DNA of 54,311 nt from positions 1 to 54,311 of the forward strand of contig CANQYE010000005.1 of NCBI GenBank assembly GCA_947627995.1, read 5' to 3'. Position 1 is the first letter of the stretch; the number at the start of each line of letters is the position of its first letter. The notes below the pieces were generated by a model. It worked only from the letters and a program-made list of their open reading frames with translations, was not told where the DNA came from and ran no database searches. This DNA comes from an uncultured Bacilli bacterium (GTDB taxonomy: Bacteria; Bacillota_I; Bacilli_A; RF39; UBA660). Below are positions 1 through 10,020 of this stretch, one piece after another. Position numbers and translations under genes: made by a program.

Positions 1-46
1 TAATGTATATTACTACTCGAAGAATTTTCCGAGTTTCCTATCAATC

Positions 47-121
47 TGGAGCAAGTGAGGAGAATCGAACTCCCATCCTAGCCTTGGCAAGGCCATATTC
101 TAACCATTGAACCACACCTGC
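47..121 (-). tRNA. tRNA-Gly(GCC), CCA encoded
   Basis: Reverse complement GCAGGTG...TTGCCAA...CACTTGC-TCCA: 7-bp acceptor stem, GCC anticodon in a 7-nt loop, GTTCGATTC T-arm, encoded CCA. Confidence 0.95.
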
Positions 122-222
122 AAATGCCATTTTTAATATTATCAAAAAAAAATAATTTTTTCAAGTATAATTGACTTAAAGTTTTGGAAAATGTATAATA
201 TAGCTAGTTTGGAGTTGGGAAA

Positions 223-1701
223 ATGAGAGAATTTAGCGAACAAGAAATTGTTAGAAGAGAAAAATTGAAATTTTTGACTGAAAATGGTATAGAGCCTTTT
301 GGAAAAAAATATGATGTAAATTCATTTTCAGAAAATATAAAAAAAGAATATGGGCAATATACAAAAGAAGAACTAGAATCAAAAAGAATAATTGTAAATA
401 TAGCTGGCCGAATTATGTCTAATCGTCGTAAAGGGAAAGTTGGATTTATGCATATTTTAGATAAATTAGGTAAAATTCAAATTTATATTGGTATCAATGA
501 TATAGGTGAAGAAAATTACGAAATATATAAAAAAAGTGATATTGGTGATATCGTAGGTATTGAAGGTATCATAATGAAAACTAATACCGGTGAATTAACT
601 ATTAAGGCATTAAAATATAATCATTTAGTAAAAGCTTTAAGACCACTTCCAGAAAAGTTTCATGGATTAAATGATATAGAAGAAAGATTTAGAAGAAGAT
701 ATGTTGATTTAATAATGAATGACGAAGCAAGAAAAGTAGCATTTGCTAGACCTAAAATAATTAGATCAATTCAAAAATATTTGGATAATTTAGGCTATGT
801 TGAAGTAGAAACACCAGTATTAGGAACTATATTAGGTGGAGCAGCGGCAAGACCATTTATTACTCATCATAATACACTAGATATAAATATGTATTTACGT
901 ATTGCAACAGAATTAAATCTAAAAAGATTACTTGTTGGTGGTATGGATGCTGTATATGAAATAGGAAGACTTTTTAGAAATGAAGGAATGGATAAAAATC
1001 ATAATCCTGAATTTACAACTATTGAAGTATATAAAGCTTTTAGTGATTTAGAAGGAATGATGGATTTAACAGAAAATTTGATTGCAAATGCTGCGATGGA
1101 ATTAAATGGTACATATGAAGTAACATTTAGAGACCAAAAAGTTTCATTAAAACCAGGATTTAAAAGAGTGCATATGGTTGATTTAATCAAAAAAGAAACA
1201 GGTATAAATTTTTTCGATAATATAAGTTTTGATGATGCAAAAAAGCTTGCAACTGAACATGGTATAGAAGTGGAAAATCATTTCGGTTATGGGCATATTG
1301 TTAATGCATTTTTTGAAAAATATTGCGAAGAAAAAATAATTGAACCGACATTTGTTTATGGTCATCCAGTAGAAATATCACCGTTAGCTAAAAAAAGTGA
1401 AGATGAAAGATTTACTGAACGATTCGAACTTTTTATATTAGGCAGTGAATATGCTAACGCGTTTACAGAATTAAATGATCCGATAGATCAATATGAAAGA
1501 TTTGAAAATCAATTAAAAGAGAAAGATTTAGGAAATGAAGAAGCAAACGAAATGGATTTAGATTTTGTTGAAGCTTTAGAATATGGAATGCCTCCAGCTG
1601 GAGGAATGGGAATGGGAATTGATCGCTTAGTCATGCTACTTACGGGCAGCGATACTATAAGAGAAGTAATATTGTTCCCTACAATGAAACCTAAAAATTA
1701 A
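223..1701 (+). CDS. lysS: Lysyl-tRNA synthetase (class II)
   Basis: Full-length ORF with class II LysRS signatures (RFRRRYVDLI, GRLFRNEGMDKNHNPEFTTIE, GMGIDRLVMLLT). Confidence 0.95.
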   Translation: MREFSEQEIVRREKLKFLTENGIEPFGKKYDVNSFSENIKKEYGQYTKEELESKRIIVNIAGRIMSNRRKGKVGFMHILDKLGKIQIYIGINDIGEENYEIYKKSDIGDIVGIEGIIMKTNTGELTIKALKYNHLVKALRPLPEKFHGLNDIEERFRRRYVDLIMNDEARKVAFARPKIIRSIQKYLDNLGYVEVETPVLGTILGGAAARPFITHHNTLDINMYLRIATELNLKRLLVGGMDAVYEIGRLFRNEGMDKNHNPEFTTIEVYKAFSDLEGMMDLTENLIANAAMELNGTYEVTFRDQKVSLKPGFKRVHMVDLIKKETGINFFDNISFDDAKKLATEHGIEVENHFGYGHIVNAFFEKYCEEKIIEPTFVYGHPVEISPLAKKSEDERFTERFELFILGSEYANAFTELNDPIDQYERFENQLKEKDLGNEEANEMDLDFVEALEYGMPPAGGMGMGIDRLVMLLTGSDTIREVILFPTMKPKN

Positions 1702-1717
1702 TAAAAAAGTTATATTA

Positions 1718-1761
1718 TAAGAAGAAATAGCTAATTTATTACTACTTCTTCTTATTTTTTA
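1718..1761 (+). terminator. Rho-independent terminator after lysS
   Basis: TAAGAAGAAATAG...CTACTTCTTCTTA followed by TTTTTT. Confidence 0.65.
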
Positions 1762-1789
1762 TGATATAATATTTATAAGGAGGTAGAAG

Positions 1790-3226
1790 ATGAAGAAATT
1801 TTTTGAAAAATATGATCTTTTCAAAATCATTGGATTAGTAATTCTATTCGTTGTTGCTTTATCTTGGATTATCCCTACTGGATCCATTTCAGGTAGCGAT
1901 TTAGTAGTAGGTGAAATAACAAGAATAGGAATTAGCGACATAGGTCAATACTTACTTTTAGGTATTTACTATTTTGCAGTTATTGTAACTTTCTTACTAA
2001 TATTAGGAGGATTTTATAGTATACTATCAAAAACAAGTGGATACCAACGTATTATTGAATCAGTTGCAAAAAAAATAAAAGGAAAGGAATATATTTTTGT
2101 TTTAATAGTTTCATTTGTTTTTGCAGGACTTACTTCAATTAGTAATGAAATTTATCAATTATTAATTTTTGTGCCATTTATTATAACAATAATGTCAAAA
2201 TTAAAATTTGATAAAATTACTGCTTTTTGTACTACTTTTGGCTCAATTCTAATTGGTGTAATTGGTGCAACTTATAGTCCGGTAATTTTTGAATATATTA
2301 ATTATTATTTCTCATTAACATATTCATCAGAAATTTTAACTAAAGTTGCTTTATTTGCTATAGCATACGTTATATTTAATTTCTTTACAATCCGTCATTT
2401 AAAGAAAGTATTAAATAGTAATAGTAAAGATGTAATTGAAGATAAGTTTGCTATACCAGAAACAAAAACTAAGAGCAAAAAAACAAATAAAGAAAAAGCT
2501 AAAATATTACCTGTAATTATAGTTCTTGCATTATTATTTGTCTTACAAGTTATGGGCTATATTGGCTGGGATACATCATTTGGTGTAAAAGTATTTGATA
2601 ATTTCCATAATTGGGTAATGGGATTAAGTATTGGTGATTTTAAAATTGTTTCAGCAATTTTAGGAACTATTAATGCTTTTGGTTCATGGGATTTATATAC
2701 GATTCAAATTATGATGATAATTGCTTCAATTATTCTTGCTATCGCATATAAAATAAATTTTAATGATTACTATGAATCATTCATAAATGGTGCTAAAAAA
2801 ATGTGTAGGACAACAATTTTAGTATTATTAGCATTTACAGTTTGTGTATTTGTAACAGTATATCCATTCTTACCTGTAATTGTTGATTGGATTATGGGAC
2901 TTACTAAATCTTTCAACATTTATTTAGCATCAATAAGCACTGCTATAGCTTCATTCTTTACAGTTGAAATGCGTTATACTGTATCAAGTATTGGTACATT
3001 GTTTGCAGGCCAATTTGCAAGTGAAGCAAATAATCCAGTTATTATGCTAATCCTACAATCATTCTATGGTTTGGTACAATTCGTTGCTCCAACAAGTATG
3101 ATGGTTGTAATTGGATTGAGTTACTTAAATATTTCTTATAAAAAATATTTAAGCTACATCTGGCGTTTCTTAGTTGGCATGCTAGTTTGCGTATTAGTGA
3201 TAATTTCATTAGTAGCATTTTTATAA
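1790..3226 (+). CDS. Multi-TM carboxylate/basic-amino-acid-type transporter (YfcC/DcuC-like superfamily)
   Basis: 478-aa hydrophobic ORF with about 10-12 TM segments. Family by residue pattern only. Confidence 0.5.
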   Translation: MKKFFEKYDLFKIIGLVILFVVALSWIIPTGSISGSDLVVGEITRIGISDIGQYLLLGIYYFAVIVTFLLILGGFYSILSKTSGYQRIIESVAKKIKGKEYIFVLIVSFVFAGLTSISNEIYQLLIFVPFIITIMSKLKFDKITAFCTTFGSILIGVIGATYSPVIFEYINYYFSLTYSSEILTKVALFAIAYVIFNFFTIRHLKKVLNSNSKDVIEDKFAIPETKTKSKKTNKEKAKILPVIIVLALLFVLQVMGYIGWDTSFGVKVFDNFHNWVMGLSIGDFKIVSAILGTINAFGSWDLYTIQIMMIIASIILAIAYKINFNDYYESFINGAKKMCRTTILVLLAFTVCVFVTVYPFLPVIVDWIMGLTKSFNIYLASISTAIASFFTVEMRYTVSSIGTLFAGQFASEANNPVIMLILQSFYGLVQFVAPTSMMVVIGLSYLNISYKKYLSYIWRFLVGMLVCVLVIISLVAFL

Positions 3227-3304
3227 AAGACTTAATGTCTTTTTTTTTGAATAAAATTATTAAATAAAAAACATTATAATCATAGAATTGTAATGGAGGG
3301 AACA

Positions 3305-5446
3305 ATGTATAATAATTTTGATTTGAGAATAAGTAAAATATTAAAAAATGCTGAAAAAGAAATGCAAGAATTAAATCATCCTTATGTTGGGAGCGAACAT
3401 TTATTGCTAGCTATTTTAAATAGTAATGATGAAATAGTGAAAATATTAAATAAATATGGTCTAAACTATAAAAATTTTAAACAAAGTTTAATAAATGTAG
3501 TAGGTAAAGGCAGAAAAAAAAGTGAAGTAATTTTATACACACCTTTGTTAAAGCGAGCAATTGAAAATGCAATTAATGATTCTGAAGAAACAACAGATAA
3601 AAAAGTAACTTCTTCCCTTTTGTTTTTGGGGCTTTTAGAAGAAGGAGAAGGCATTGCAATCAGATTGATGCTAAGTCTAAATGTTGAAATAGATAAATTA
3701 TATAAAGAATTAAAAAATAAAAAAAATAAAAAAGAAAATTTATTAGTTTTTGAAATTGGAACCTTATTAAATGATAACGTGGATTTAGATGAAATAGTAG
3801 TTGATAGAAATGAAGAAATCAATACAATTATTGAAACACTTTTGAGAAAAAATAAGAATAATCCATTATTGATTGGTAAAAGCGGGGTGGGGAAAACTGC
3901 AATAGTAGAAGAATTAACAAGAAAAATTATTCGAAATGATGTGCCTAAAGAATTATTGAATAAGAAAATAGTATCTTTAGAAATGAGCTCTTTAATTGCT
4001 GGTACAAAATATCGTGGAGAATTTGAAGAGAGACTATCTAAAATTATTAAAGAGATAAAATCTGAAAAAGATATCATATTGTTCATTGATGAAATTCATA
4101 CTTTAATTGGTGCAGGGGGCGCTGAGGGAGCAATCGATGCGTCTAATATTTTAAAACCTTATCTTGCTCGTGGCGAAATAAAATGTATTGGTGCTACTAC
4201 AACTGAAGAATACAATAAATTTATTGCAAAAGAAAAGGCTTTAGATCGAAGGTTTCAAATTATAGATATTAAGGAACCAAATAATGATCAAACAAAAAAT
4301 ATTTTGATAAAAATAAAAAAAACATATGAAAAACATCATGGCATCAATATTACTATTAGAAATATTAATGACATTGTTGAATTAAGTCAAAAGTATATAT
4401 TTAATCGTAATAATCCAGATAAATGTATTGATGTATTAGATTCGGTGTGTGCTAAGGTTAAAGTTGCTAATATTTCTCCTAGTGAATATGTACTTAAAAA
4501 TGAAAAATTAAAAAATATAATCAGTCAAAAAGAAAAAGAAGTACTAAATAATAATTATAAAAATGCTATAAATTTAAAAAATGAAGAAGAAAAAATAAAA
4601 AAAGATATTGCTAAAATTAGTAATAATAAAAAAAATATTTTAAAAAAAGATATATTGAAAGTAATTTCTGAGAAGACAAATATACCATTACTAAATAGTA
4701 AAAATAATCTTTTATTAAATTTAAAAACAGCTTTGTTTAATAAAATATATGGACAAAAATCAGCAATTCAAAATATAATGGATGTGTTAAAATTAAATTT
4801 ATATAAAAAAAATAAACCTATTTCTTTTTTATTTACTGGAACTTCTGGTATTGGAAAGACTGAAACAGCTAAAATTATTGCTAAAACATTAACAAATAAT
4901 AATTTAGTTAGAATAGATATGAGTGAATATAATTTAGATATAAGCGTTAACAAATTAATAGGAGTTTCATCTGGATATGTTGGTTATGATGATGAACCGA
5001 TTTTAAGTAAAGTACGAAGAAATCCTTTTTCAGTAATTTTATTAGATGAAATAGAGAAAGCTTCTTCTCAAGTTTTAAATTTATTTTTGCAAATATTAGA
5101 TGAAGGATTTATCACTGATAATAAGGGAGAACAAATAAACTTTAATAATTGTATAATTATTATGACATCAAATATTGTTAATAATAGATGCGTAGGTTTT
5201 AATGAAAGCTTTAATAATAAAATAAAAGAATGTTTATCTCCCGAACTAATAAACAGATTGGATAAAATTATTCAATTTCAAACATTTGATGAAGAAACAA
5301 TTAGAAAGTATATAAAGGGAACCGCCTTAAATATTTGTGATAAAGATATTGATTTTATCATTAAAAATAGTAATTATGAAGAATATGGTTTAAGAAATAT
5401 TAATAGATATATTGAGAAATATAATAATAATTTATTAACAATTTAA
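3305..5446 (+). CDS. clpC: ClpC-type AAA+ ATPase
   Basis: Clp N-domain (HPYVGSEHLLLAIL), two AAA modules (GKSGVGKTA, TGTSGIGKTE), Clp-specific ALDRRFQ. The upstream ATG at 3293 overlaps the SD GGAGGG, so ATG 3305 is preferred. Confidence 0.85.
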   Translation: MYNNFDLRISKILKNAEKEMQELNHPYVGSEHLLLAILNSNDEIVKILNKYGLNYKNFKQSLINVVGKGRKKSEVILYTPLLKRAIENAINDSEETTDKKVTSSLLFLGLLEEGEGIAIRLMLSLNVEIDKLYKELKNKKNKKENLLVFEIGTLLNDNVDLDEIVVDRNEEINTIIETLLRKNKNNPLLIGKSGVGKTAIVEELTRKIIRNDVPKELLNKKIVSLEMSSLIAGTKYRGEFEERLSKIIKEIKSEKDIILFIDEIHTLIGAGGAEGAIDASNILKPYLARGEIKCIGATTTEEYNKFIAKEKALDRRFQIIDIKEPNNDQTKNILIKIKKTYEKHHGINITIRNINDIVELSQKYIFNRNNPDKCIDVLDSVCAKVKVANISPSEYVLKNEKLKNIISQKEKEVLNNNYKNAINLKNEEEKIKKDIAKISNNKKNILKKDILKVISEKTNIPLLNSKNNLLLNLKTALFNKIYGQKSAIQNIMDVLKLNLYKKNKPISFLFTGTSGIGKTETAKIIAKTLTNNNLVRIDMSEYNLDISVNKLIGVSSGYVGYDDEPILSKVRRNPFSVILLDEIEKASSQVLNLFLQILDEGFITDNKGEQINFNNCIIIMTSNIVNNRCVGFNESFNNKIKECLSPELINRLDKIIQFQTFDEETIRKYIKGTALNICDKDIDFIIKNSNYEEYGLRNINRYIEKYNNNLLTI

Positions 5447-5470
5447 AAAAAGACTAATCGTCTTTTTTAT
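5447..5470. terminator. Bidirectional terminator between clpC and galE
   Basis: AAAAAAAGACTAATCGTCTTTTTT hairpin shared by convergent genes. Confidence 0.7.
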
Positions 5471-6455
5471 TTGCAAAATTATAAGAGCTCCGGCACATTT
5501 CTTCTAGATTTTTTTCGGCTTTCCAGCCTAATTTTTCTAATGCATAGCTTGGATCAGCATAACATTCAGCTATATCGCCTTTTCTTCTATCAACTATCTC
5601 ATAATCTATTTTACAGTTATTAACTGTAGCAAAAGTATTAATAATTTCTAAAACACTATAACCTTTACCAGTTCCTAGATTATAAGCATCTATTCCTTTT
5701 TCCTGCATTATTTTTTCAACAGCTTTAATATGACCTTCAGCTAAGTCAACAACATGTATATAATCTCTAACACCAGTGCCATCTTTTGTTTCAAAATCAT
5801 TACCAAATACTCTAACTTTCGGCAATTCTTTTTTTGCTACTTTAACAATATAAGGCATTAAATTATTAGGTATACCATTAGGTTCTTCACCAATTAAACC
5901 ACTTTTATGAGCTCCAATTGGATTAAAATACCTTAATATAGCAATGCTCCAAGAATCATCAGATATATACAAATCATTTAAAATTCTTTCAATAAATAAT
6001 TTTGTTGTACCATAAGGATTAGTAGTTGAAAGTGGAAAATCCTCTTTAATTGGTAAGAATTTTGGTTTTCCATATACTGTAGCACTTGATGAAAAAACAA
6101 ATTTTTTACAATTATTACTATTCATTACCTCTAGTAAAGATAATGTAGAATCGATGTTATTTCGATAATATTTTAAAGGATGCTCAACTGATTCACCTAC
6201 AGCTTTATATCCTGCAAAATGAATAACAGCATCAATTTCATTTTCGGTAAAAATTTTTTTTAGTAAATTTTTATTACAGACGTCTCCTTCGTAAAATTTA
6301 ACTTTTTTATCAGTTATTTTTTCAATTTTTTCAATAACTTCTTTTTTAGAATTAGAAAGATTATCTATGATTATAACTTCATAATTATGATTAAGTAATT
6401 CTACGCAGGTATGACTTCCAATGTAACCGCAACCACCTGTTACTAATATTTTCAT
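5454..6455 (-). CDS. galE: UDP-glucose 4-epimerase
   Basis: GGCGYIGSHT Rossmann motif, YGTTK active site, IDNLSNS. Confidence 0.95.
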   Translation of the reverse strand: MKILVTGGCGYIGSHTCVELLNHNYEVIIIDNLSNSKKEVIEKIEKITDKKVKFYEGDVCNKNLLKKIFTENEIDAVIHFAGYKAVGESVEHPLKYYRNNIDSTLSLLEVMNSNNCKKFVFSSSATVYGKPKFLPIKEDFPLSTTNPYGTTKLFIERILNDLYISDDSWSIAILRYFNPIGAHKSGLIGEEPNGIPNNLMPYIVKVAKKELPKVRVFGNDFETKDGTGVRDYIHVVDLAEGHIKAVEKIMQEKGIDAYNLGTGKGYSVLEIINTFATVNNCKIDYEIVDRRKGDIAECYADPSYALEKLGWKAEKNLEEMCRSSYNFANKKDD

Positions 6456-6576
6456 AAGCTCCTCCTTACAATAATTTTATCATACAAAAATTTTATTTTC
6501 ACTAATTTATTTAATAAAATTTAATAAAAAACTTAAGTTTTTTAAAATTGTTAGATATAATATAATTGGTGATAAT

Positions 6577-9500
6577 ATGAAACAAATTTTAGATGGGAAT
6601 ATTGCGGCATCGAATATCGCATATTTATTTAGTGAAATGTGCATGATTTATCCAATAACTCCTTCAAGTCCAATGGCTTCAAATATTGATAAATTACGTG
6701 TAATCAATAAAAAAAACTTATTTAATACGAATGTAGATGTAATTGAAATGCAAAGCGAAGCCGGAGTAGCTGGAGCATTACATGGAGCATTAATTACAGG
6801 GTCTTTGGCAACAACATTTACATCGAGTCAAGGATTGTTATTAATGATACCGAATATGTATAAAATAGCTGGTGAAATGCTACCGTGCGTTATTCATGTA
6901 GCATCACGAAGCCTATCTACTCATGCTTTGTCTATATTTGGTGATCATCAAGATATTTATGCTGTTTCTAATACAGGATTTAATATTCTTGCTTCAACAA
7001 ATGTTTTTGAGTGTTTATATAATGCCGCTTTAGCACATTTGTGTGCAATAAAATCTTCTTTACCTTTTTTACATTTTTTCGATGGTTTTAGGACTAGTCA
7101 TGAAATAAATACTATTGAGAATTACGACGAACAACATTTTAAAAAATTTTTATCTTCTATTATCGACAAAGAAGCTTTAAATAATTTTAAATTAAATGCG
7201 CTAAAACCTGGTAGAACAATTCAGAAAGGTTTAGCTAATAATGAAGATGTCTATTTTCAAATAACGGAAGGAAAAAACCAAGATTATCAAAAAGTAGTAC
7301 AAAATGTAAAATATTACATGAATTTATTAAATGATTATTTTAAAGTAAATATTAAACCATTTAATTATTATGGAGATGAACATGCAAGCAATATTATTGT
7401 CGCTATGGGTAGTATAAATGATACAATTAAATTAGTAGTAAACGATTTAAATAAGCAAAATAAAAAAGTTGGTTTAATAGAAGTACATTTATATCGCCCT
7501 TTTGATAAAAAAAGTTTTATAGAAATTTTGCCAAAATCCGTTAAAAATATCGCTGTATTAGATCGAACGAAATGCCATGGTAGTGTTGGGGAACCTCTCT
7601 ATTTAGATGTTTGTGCTACTTTAAAAAATAAAAATATTAATATAGTCGGCGGACGCTATGGCTTGTCATCAAAAAATACATCACCCAAAGAAATTAAAAG
7701 TGTTTATGATATGTTAGAAAAAGAACTAAAAGAAAGTTTTACGATTGGTATCAACGATGATATTACCAATTTAAGTTTAGAAATAAAAAATGATTATAAT
7801 TTAAATTTAAATGCTAAAGAACTTAAAATTTATGGCTATGGGTCAGATGGGATGGTTAGTGCAAGTAAAGATATTTTAAAAATAGTAGGACATTCATTAA
7901 ATAAATATGTTCAAGGTTATTTTAAATATGATTCTCATAAAAGTGGAGGACTTACCGTAAGTCATTTAAGAATATCTGATGACATTATTAATGCGCCTTT
8001 TTATGTAGAGAATCCTAGTATCGTAGTAGTTACCAAATTAAAATATTTAAATCGCTTTAATACATTAGAAAAAATAACTCAAAACGGTATTTTAATAATT
8101 AATACAAATAAAGATTTTGATTATTTAAACAAATATATTAATAATAATACAAAACGAATAATAAATGAAAAAAATATTAAAGTAATAACTATTAATGCTG
8201 ATGAAATTGCTAATCAAAATAATATTTCTGGTAAGATTAGCAAGATTATAGAAGCATTGATTTTAAAAGAACTAAATATTAATGATTACCAAAAATATAT
8301 GATAAAAAGCATTGAAGATAAGTTTAAAACTAAAGGACAAGATATTGTTATAGCGAATATTAATTCCATTAAAGATATTTCTTCGCAAACAAAAATAATT
8401 ACAGAAAAATTTACAGTTGAAAAAGTGGAAAATAAAAATAAAGATATTTTTGAAACGATTAATTCAGATGAAGGGGATAAATTACCTGTTTCATCTTTGC
8501 TACCATTAAAAAATGGATCTTTTGTCGGAGCTATGTCAAAGTTAGAAAAAAGATCTATTAGTAAACAAGTCCCAAAATGGGATAAAAATAAATGTATAGA
8601 ATGTAACCAATGCTCATTTATTTGCCCACATGCAGTTATTAGACCATTTAAGTTAAATGATAATCATAAATATGCTTCAATTGCTAAAGATAGTATTACA
8701 AAAGATGGAAAATTTATAATAAGTATTAGTGAAAAAGATTGTACAGGTTGTGGTTTGTGTATTAAACATTGTCCAACAAAATGTTTAAGCTTTGGAAATC
8801 TAGAGGAAACTAATCAAGCTATAGCTGATGATTTATTTAACAATTATGAAAATCCTAAGAATGATAATATTTATAATGTTAGAAACAGTCAATTTATAAA
8901 GCCTGGTTTTGAATTTTCCGGAGCATGTGCAGGCTGTGGAGAAACTTCATATATTAAATTATTAACGCAATTATTTAAAGATAAACTCATTATTGCTAAT
9001 GCTACAGGATGTTCAAGCATTTATGGCGGCTCTTTACCTAATACGCCTTATAGTGTTCCTTGGGCAAGCAGTTTATTTGAAGATAATGCTGAATTTGGGT
9101 ATGGTATGGACTTGTCATTAAAAAGACAATATGATGAAAAAAAACACACTACTTGGGTAATTGGAGGTGATGGTTGGGCATATGATATTGGATTTGGCGG
9201 AATTGATCATATCCTTTCTAGTAATGACAATATTAATATCTTAGTTTTAGATACAGAAGTCTATTCCAACACTGGTGGCCAAATGAGTAAGTCTACTCGA
9301 ATGTCTGCTGTAGCCGAATTTGCTGAAATGGGTAAAAGAACTCATAAAAAGGATTTATTTAAAATAGCAATGACTTATCCAAATGTTTATGTTGCAAGTA
9401 TTTCCTTAGGGGCTAATTACAATCAAACTTTACAATCATTTAAAGAAGCTGAAGAACATGATGGACCATCTATAATAATTGCTTATTCTCCATGCGTTGA

Positions 9501-9786
9501 ACAGGGAATTAAAGGTGGCATGTCTAATGCAATTGATGAACAAAAATTAGCTGTAGAATGCGGCTATATCTTACTTATGAGGTATAATCCTAAATTAAAA
9601 CAACTTAAAATGGATTCAAAAGAACCGGATTTTTCAAAGTTTGAACAATTTCTAAACAATGAAGTACGTTATAATGCTTTAAAAATAAAAGATGCAAAAT
9701 TAGCAGAAAACTTATTCGATAAAATAAAAGAAAATGAAATAGAAAAATATAAATATTATAAAAAATTGAGTGAAGAAAATATTTAA
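6577..9786 (+). CDS. nifJ: Pyruvate:ferredoxin (flavodoxin) oxidoreductase
   Basis: ITPSSPMAS N-terminus, two 4Fe-4S clusters (CIECNQCSFICP, CTGCGLCIKHCP), TPP domain (GGDGWAYDIGFGGIDH, NVLVLDTEVYSNTGGQ-type). Confidence 0.95.
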   Translation: MKQILDGNIAASNIAYLFSEMCMIYPITPSSPMASNIDKLRVINKKNLFNTNVDVIEMQSEAGVAGALHGALITGSLATTFTSSQGLLLMIPNMYKIAGEMLPCVIHVASRSLSTHALSIFGDHQDIYAVSNTGFNILASTNVFECLYNAALAHLCAIKSSLPFLHFFDGFRTSHEINTIENYDEQHFKKFLSSIIDKEALNNFKLNALKPGRTIQKGLANNEDVYFQITEGKNQDYQKVVQNVKYYMNLLNDYFKVNIKPFNYYGDEHASNIIVAMGSINDTIKLVVNDLNKQNKKVGLIEVHLYRPFDKKSFIEILPKSVKNIAVLDRTKCHGSVGEPLYLDVCATLKNKNINIVGGRYGLSSKNTSPKEIKSVYDMLEKELKESFTIGINDDITNLSLEIKNDYNLNLNAKELKIYGYGSDGMVSASKDILKIVGHSLNKYVQGYFKYDSHKSGGLTVSHLRISDDIINAPFYVENPSIVVVTKLKYLNRFNTLEKITQNGILIINTNKDFDYLNKYINNNTKRIINEKNIKVITINADEIANQNNISGKISKIIEALILKELNINDYQKYMIKSIEDKFKTKGQDIVIANINSIKDISSQTKIITEKFTVEKVENKNKDIFETINSDEGDKLPVSSLLPLKNGSFVGAMSKLEKRSISKQVPKWDKNKCIECNQCSFICPHAVIRPFKLNDNHKYASIAKDSITKDGKFIISISEKDCTGCGLCIKHCPTKCLSFGNLEETNQAIADDLFNNYENPKNDNIYNVRNSQFIKPGFEFSGACAGCGETSYIKLLTQLFKDKLIIANATGCSSIYGGSLPNTPYSVPWASSLFEDNAEFGYGMDLSLKRQYDEKKHTTWVIGGDGWAYDIGFGGIDHILSSNDNINILVLDTEVYSNTGGQMSKSTRMSAVAEFAEMGKRTHKKDLFKIAMTYPNVYVASISLGANYNQTLQSFKEAEEHDGPSIIIAYSPCVEQGIKGGMSNAIDEQKLAVECGYILLMRYNPKLKQLKMDSKEPDFSKFEQFLNNEVRYNALKIKDAKLAENLFDKIKENEIEKYKYYKKLSEENI

Positions 9787-9831
9787 AAATATAAAATTTT
9801 TATTTTCATCCTCAATTTTTATTTTTAATAA

Positions 9832-9967
9832 TAAAAAAGGAACTGTCCCCCTGAGAAACAGTTCCAAAAAAAGAATAAAAAGGGGTTGGCTAGTGTGATA
9901 CTAGCACCAATTCGCCTAAAAGTGAATTGGTAGGATATATACTAATAGAAGAATGTTTATTTGTCAA
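9832..9967 (-). ncRNA. Candidate small RNA between nifJ and recG, minus strand
   Basis: Minus strand: TTGACA (9967-9962), 17-nt spacer, TAGTAT (9944-9939), two hairpins (CCAATTC/GAATTGG; GCTAGT/ACTAGC), unpaired CCAACCCCUUUUU, terminator GGAACTGT-N11-ACAGTTCC-TTTTTT. No ATG. Confidence 0.6.
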
Positions 9968-10020
9968 CACTTTTTTACAATTTTTTTAAATTTTTTTGTA
10001 TAATTAATGTGGAGGCAGTT

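Noticed and set aside
1-46. ACTCG...CGAGT hairpin downstream of tRNA-Gly
   Set aside because: Stem of about 5 bp without a clear U-tract; too weak to call a terminator.
3293-3304. ORF-track start of clpC at ATG 3293
   Set aside because: This ATG overlaps the SD; ATG 3305 is correctly spaced.
3042-3305. 87-aa minus-strand ORF across the transporter/clpC junction
   Set aside because: Overlaps a coding end and a plus-strand terminator; no support.
3466-4086. 206-aa minus-strand ORF inside clpC
   Set aside because: Antisense to a well-supported AAA+ gene, no SD, composition typical of AT-rich shadow ORFs.
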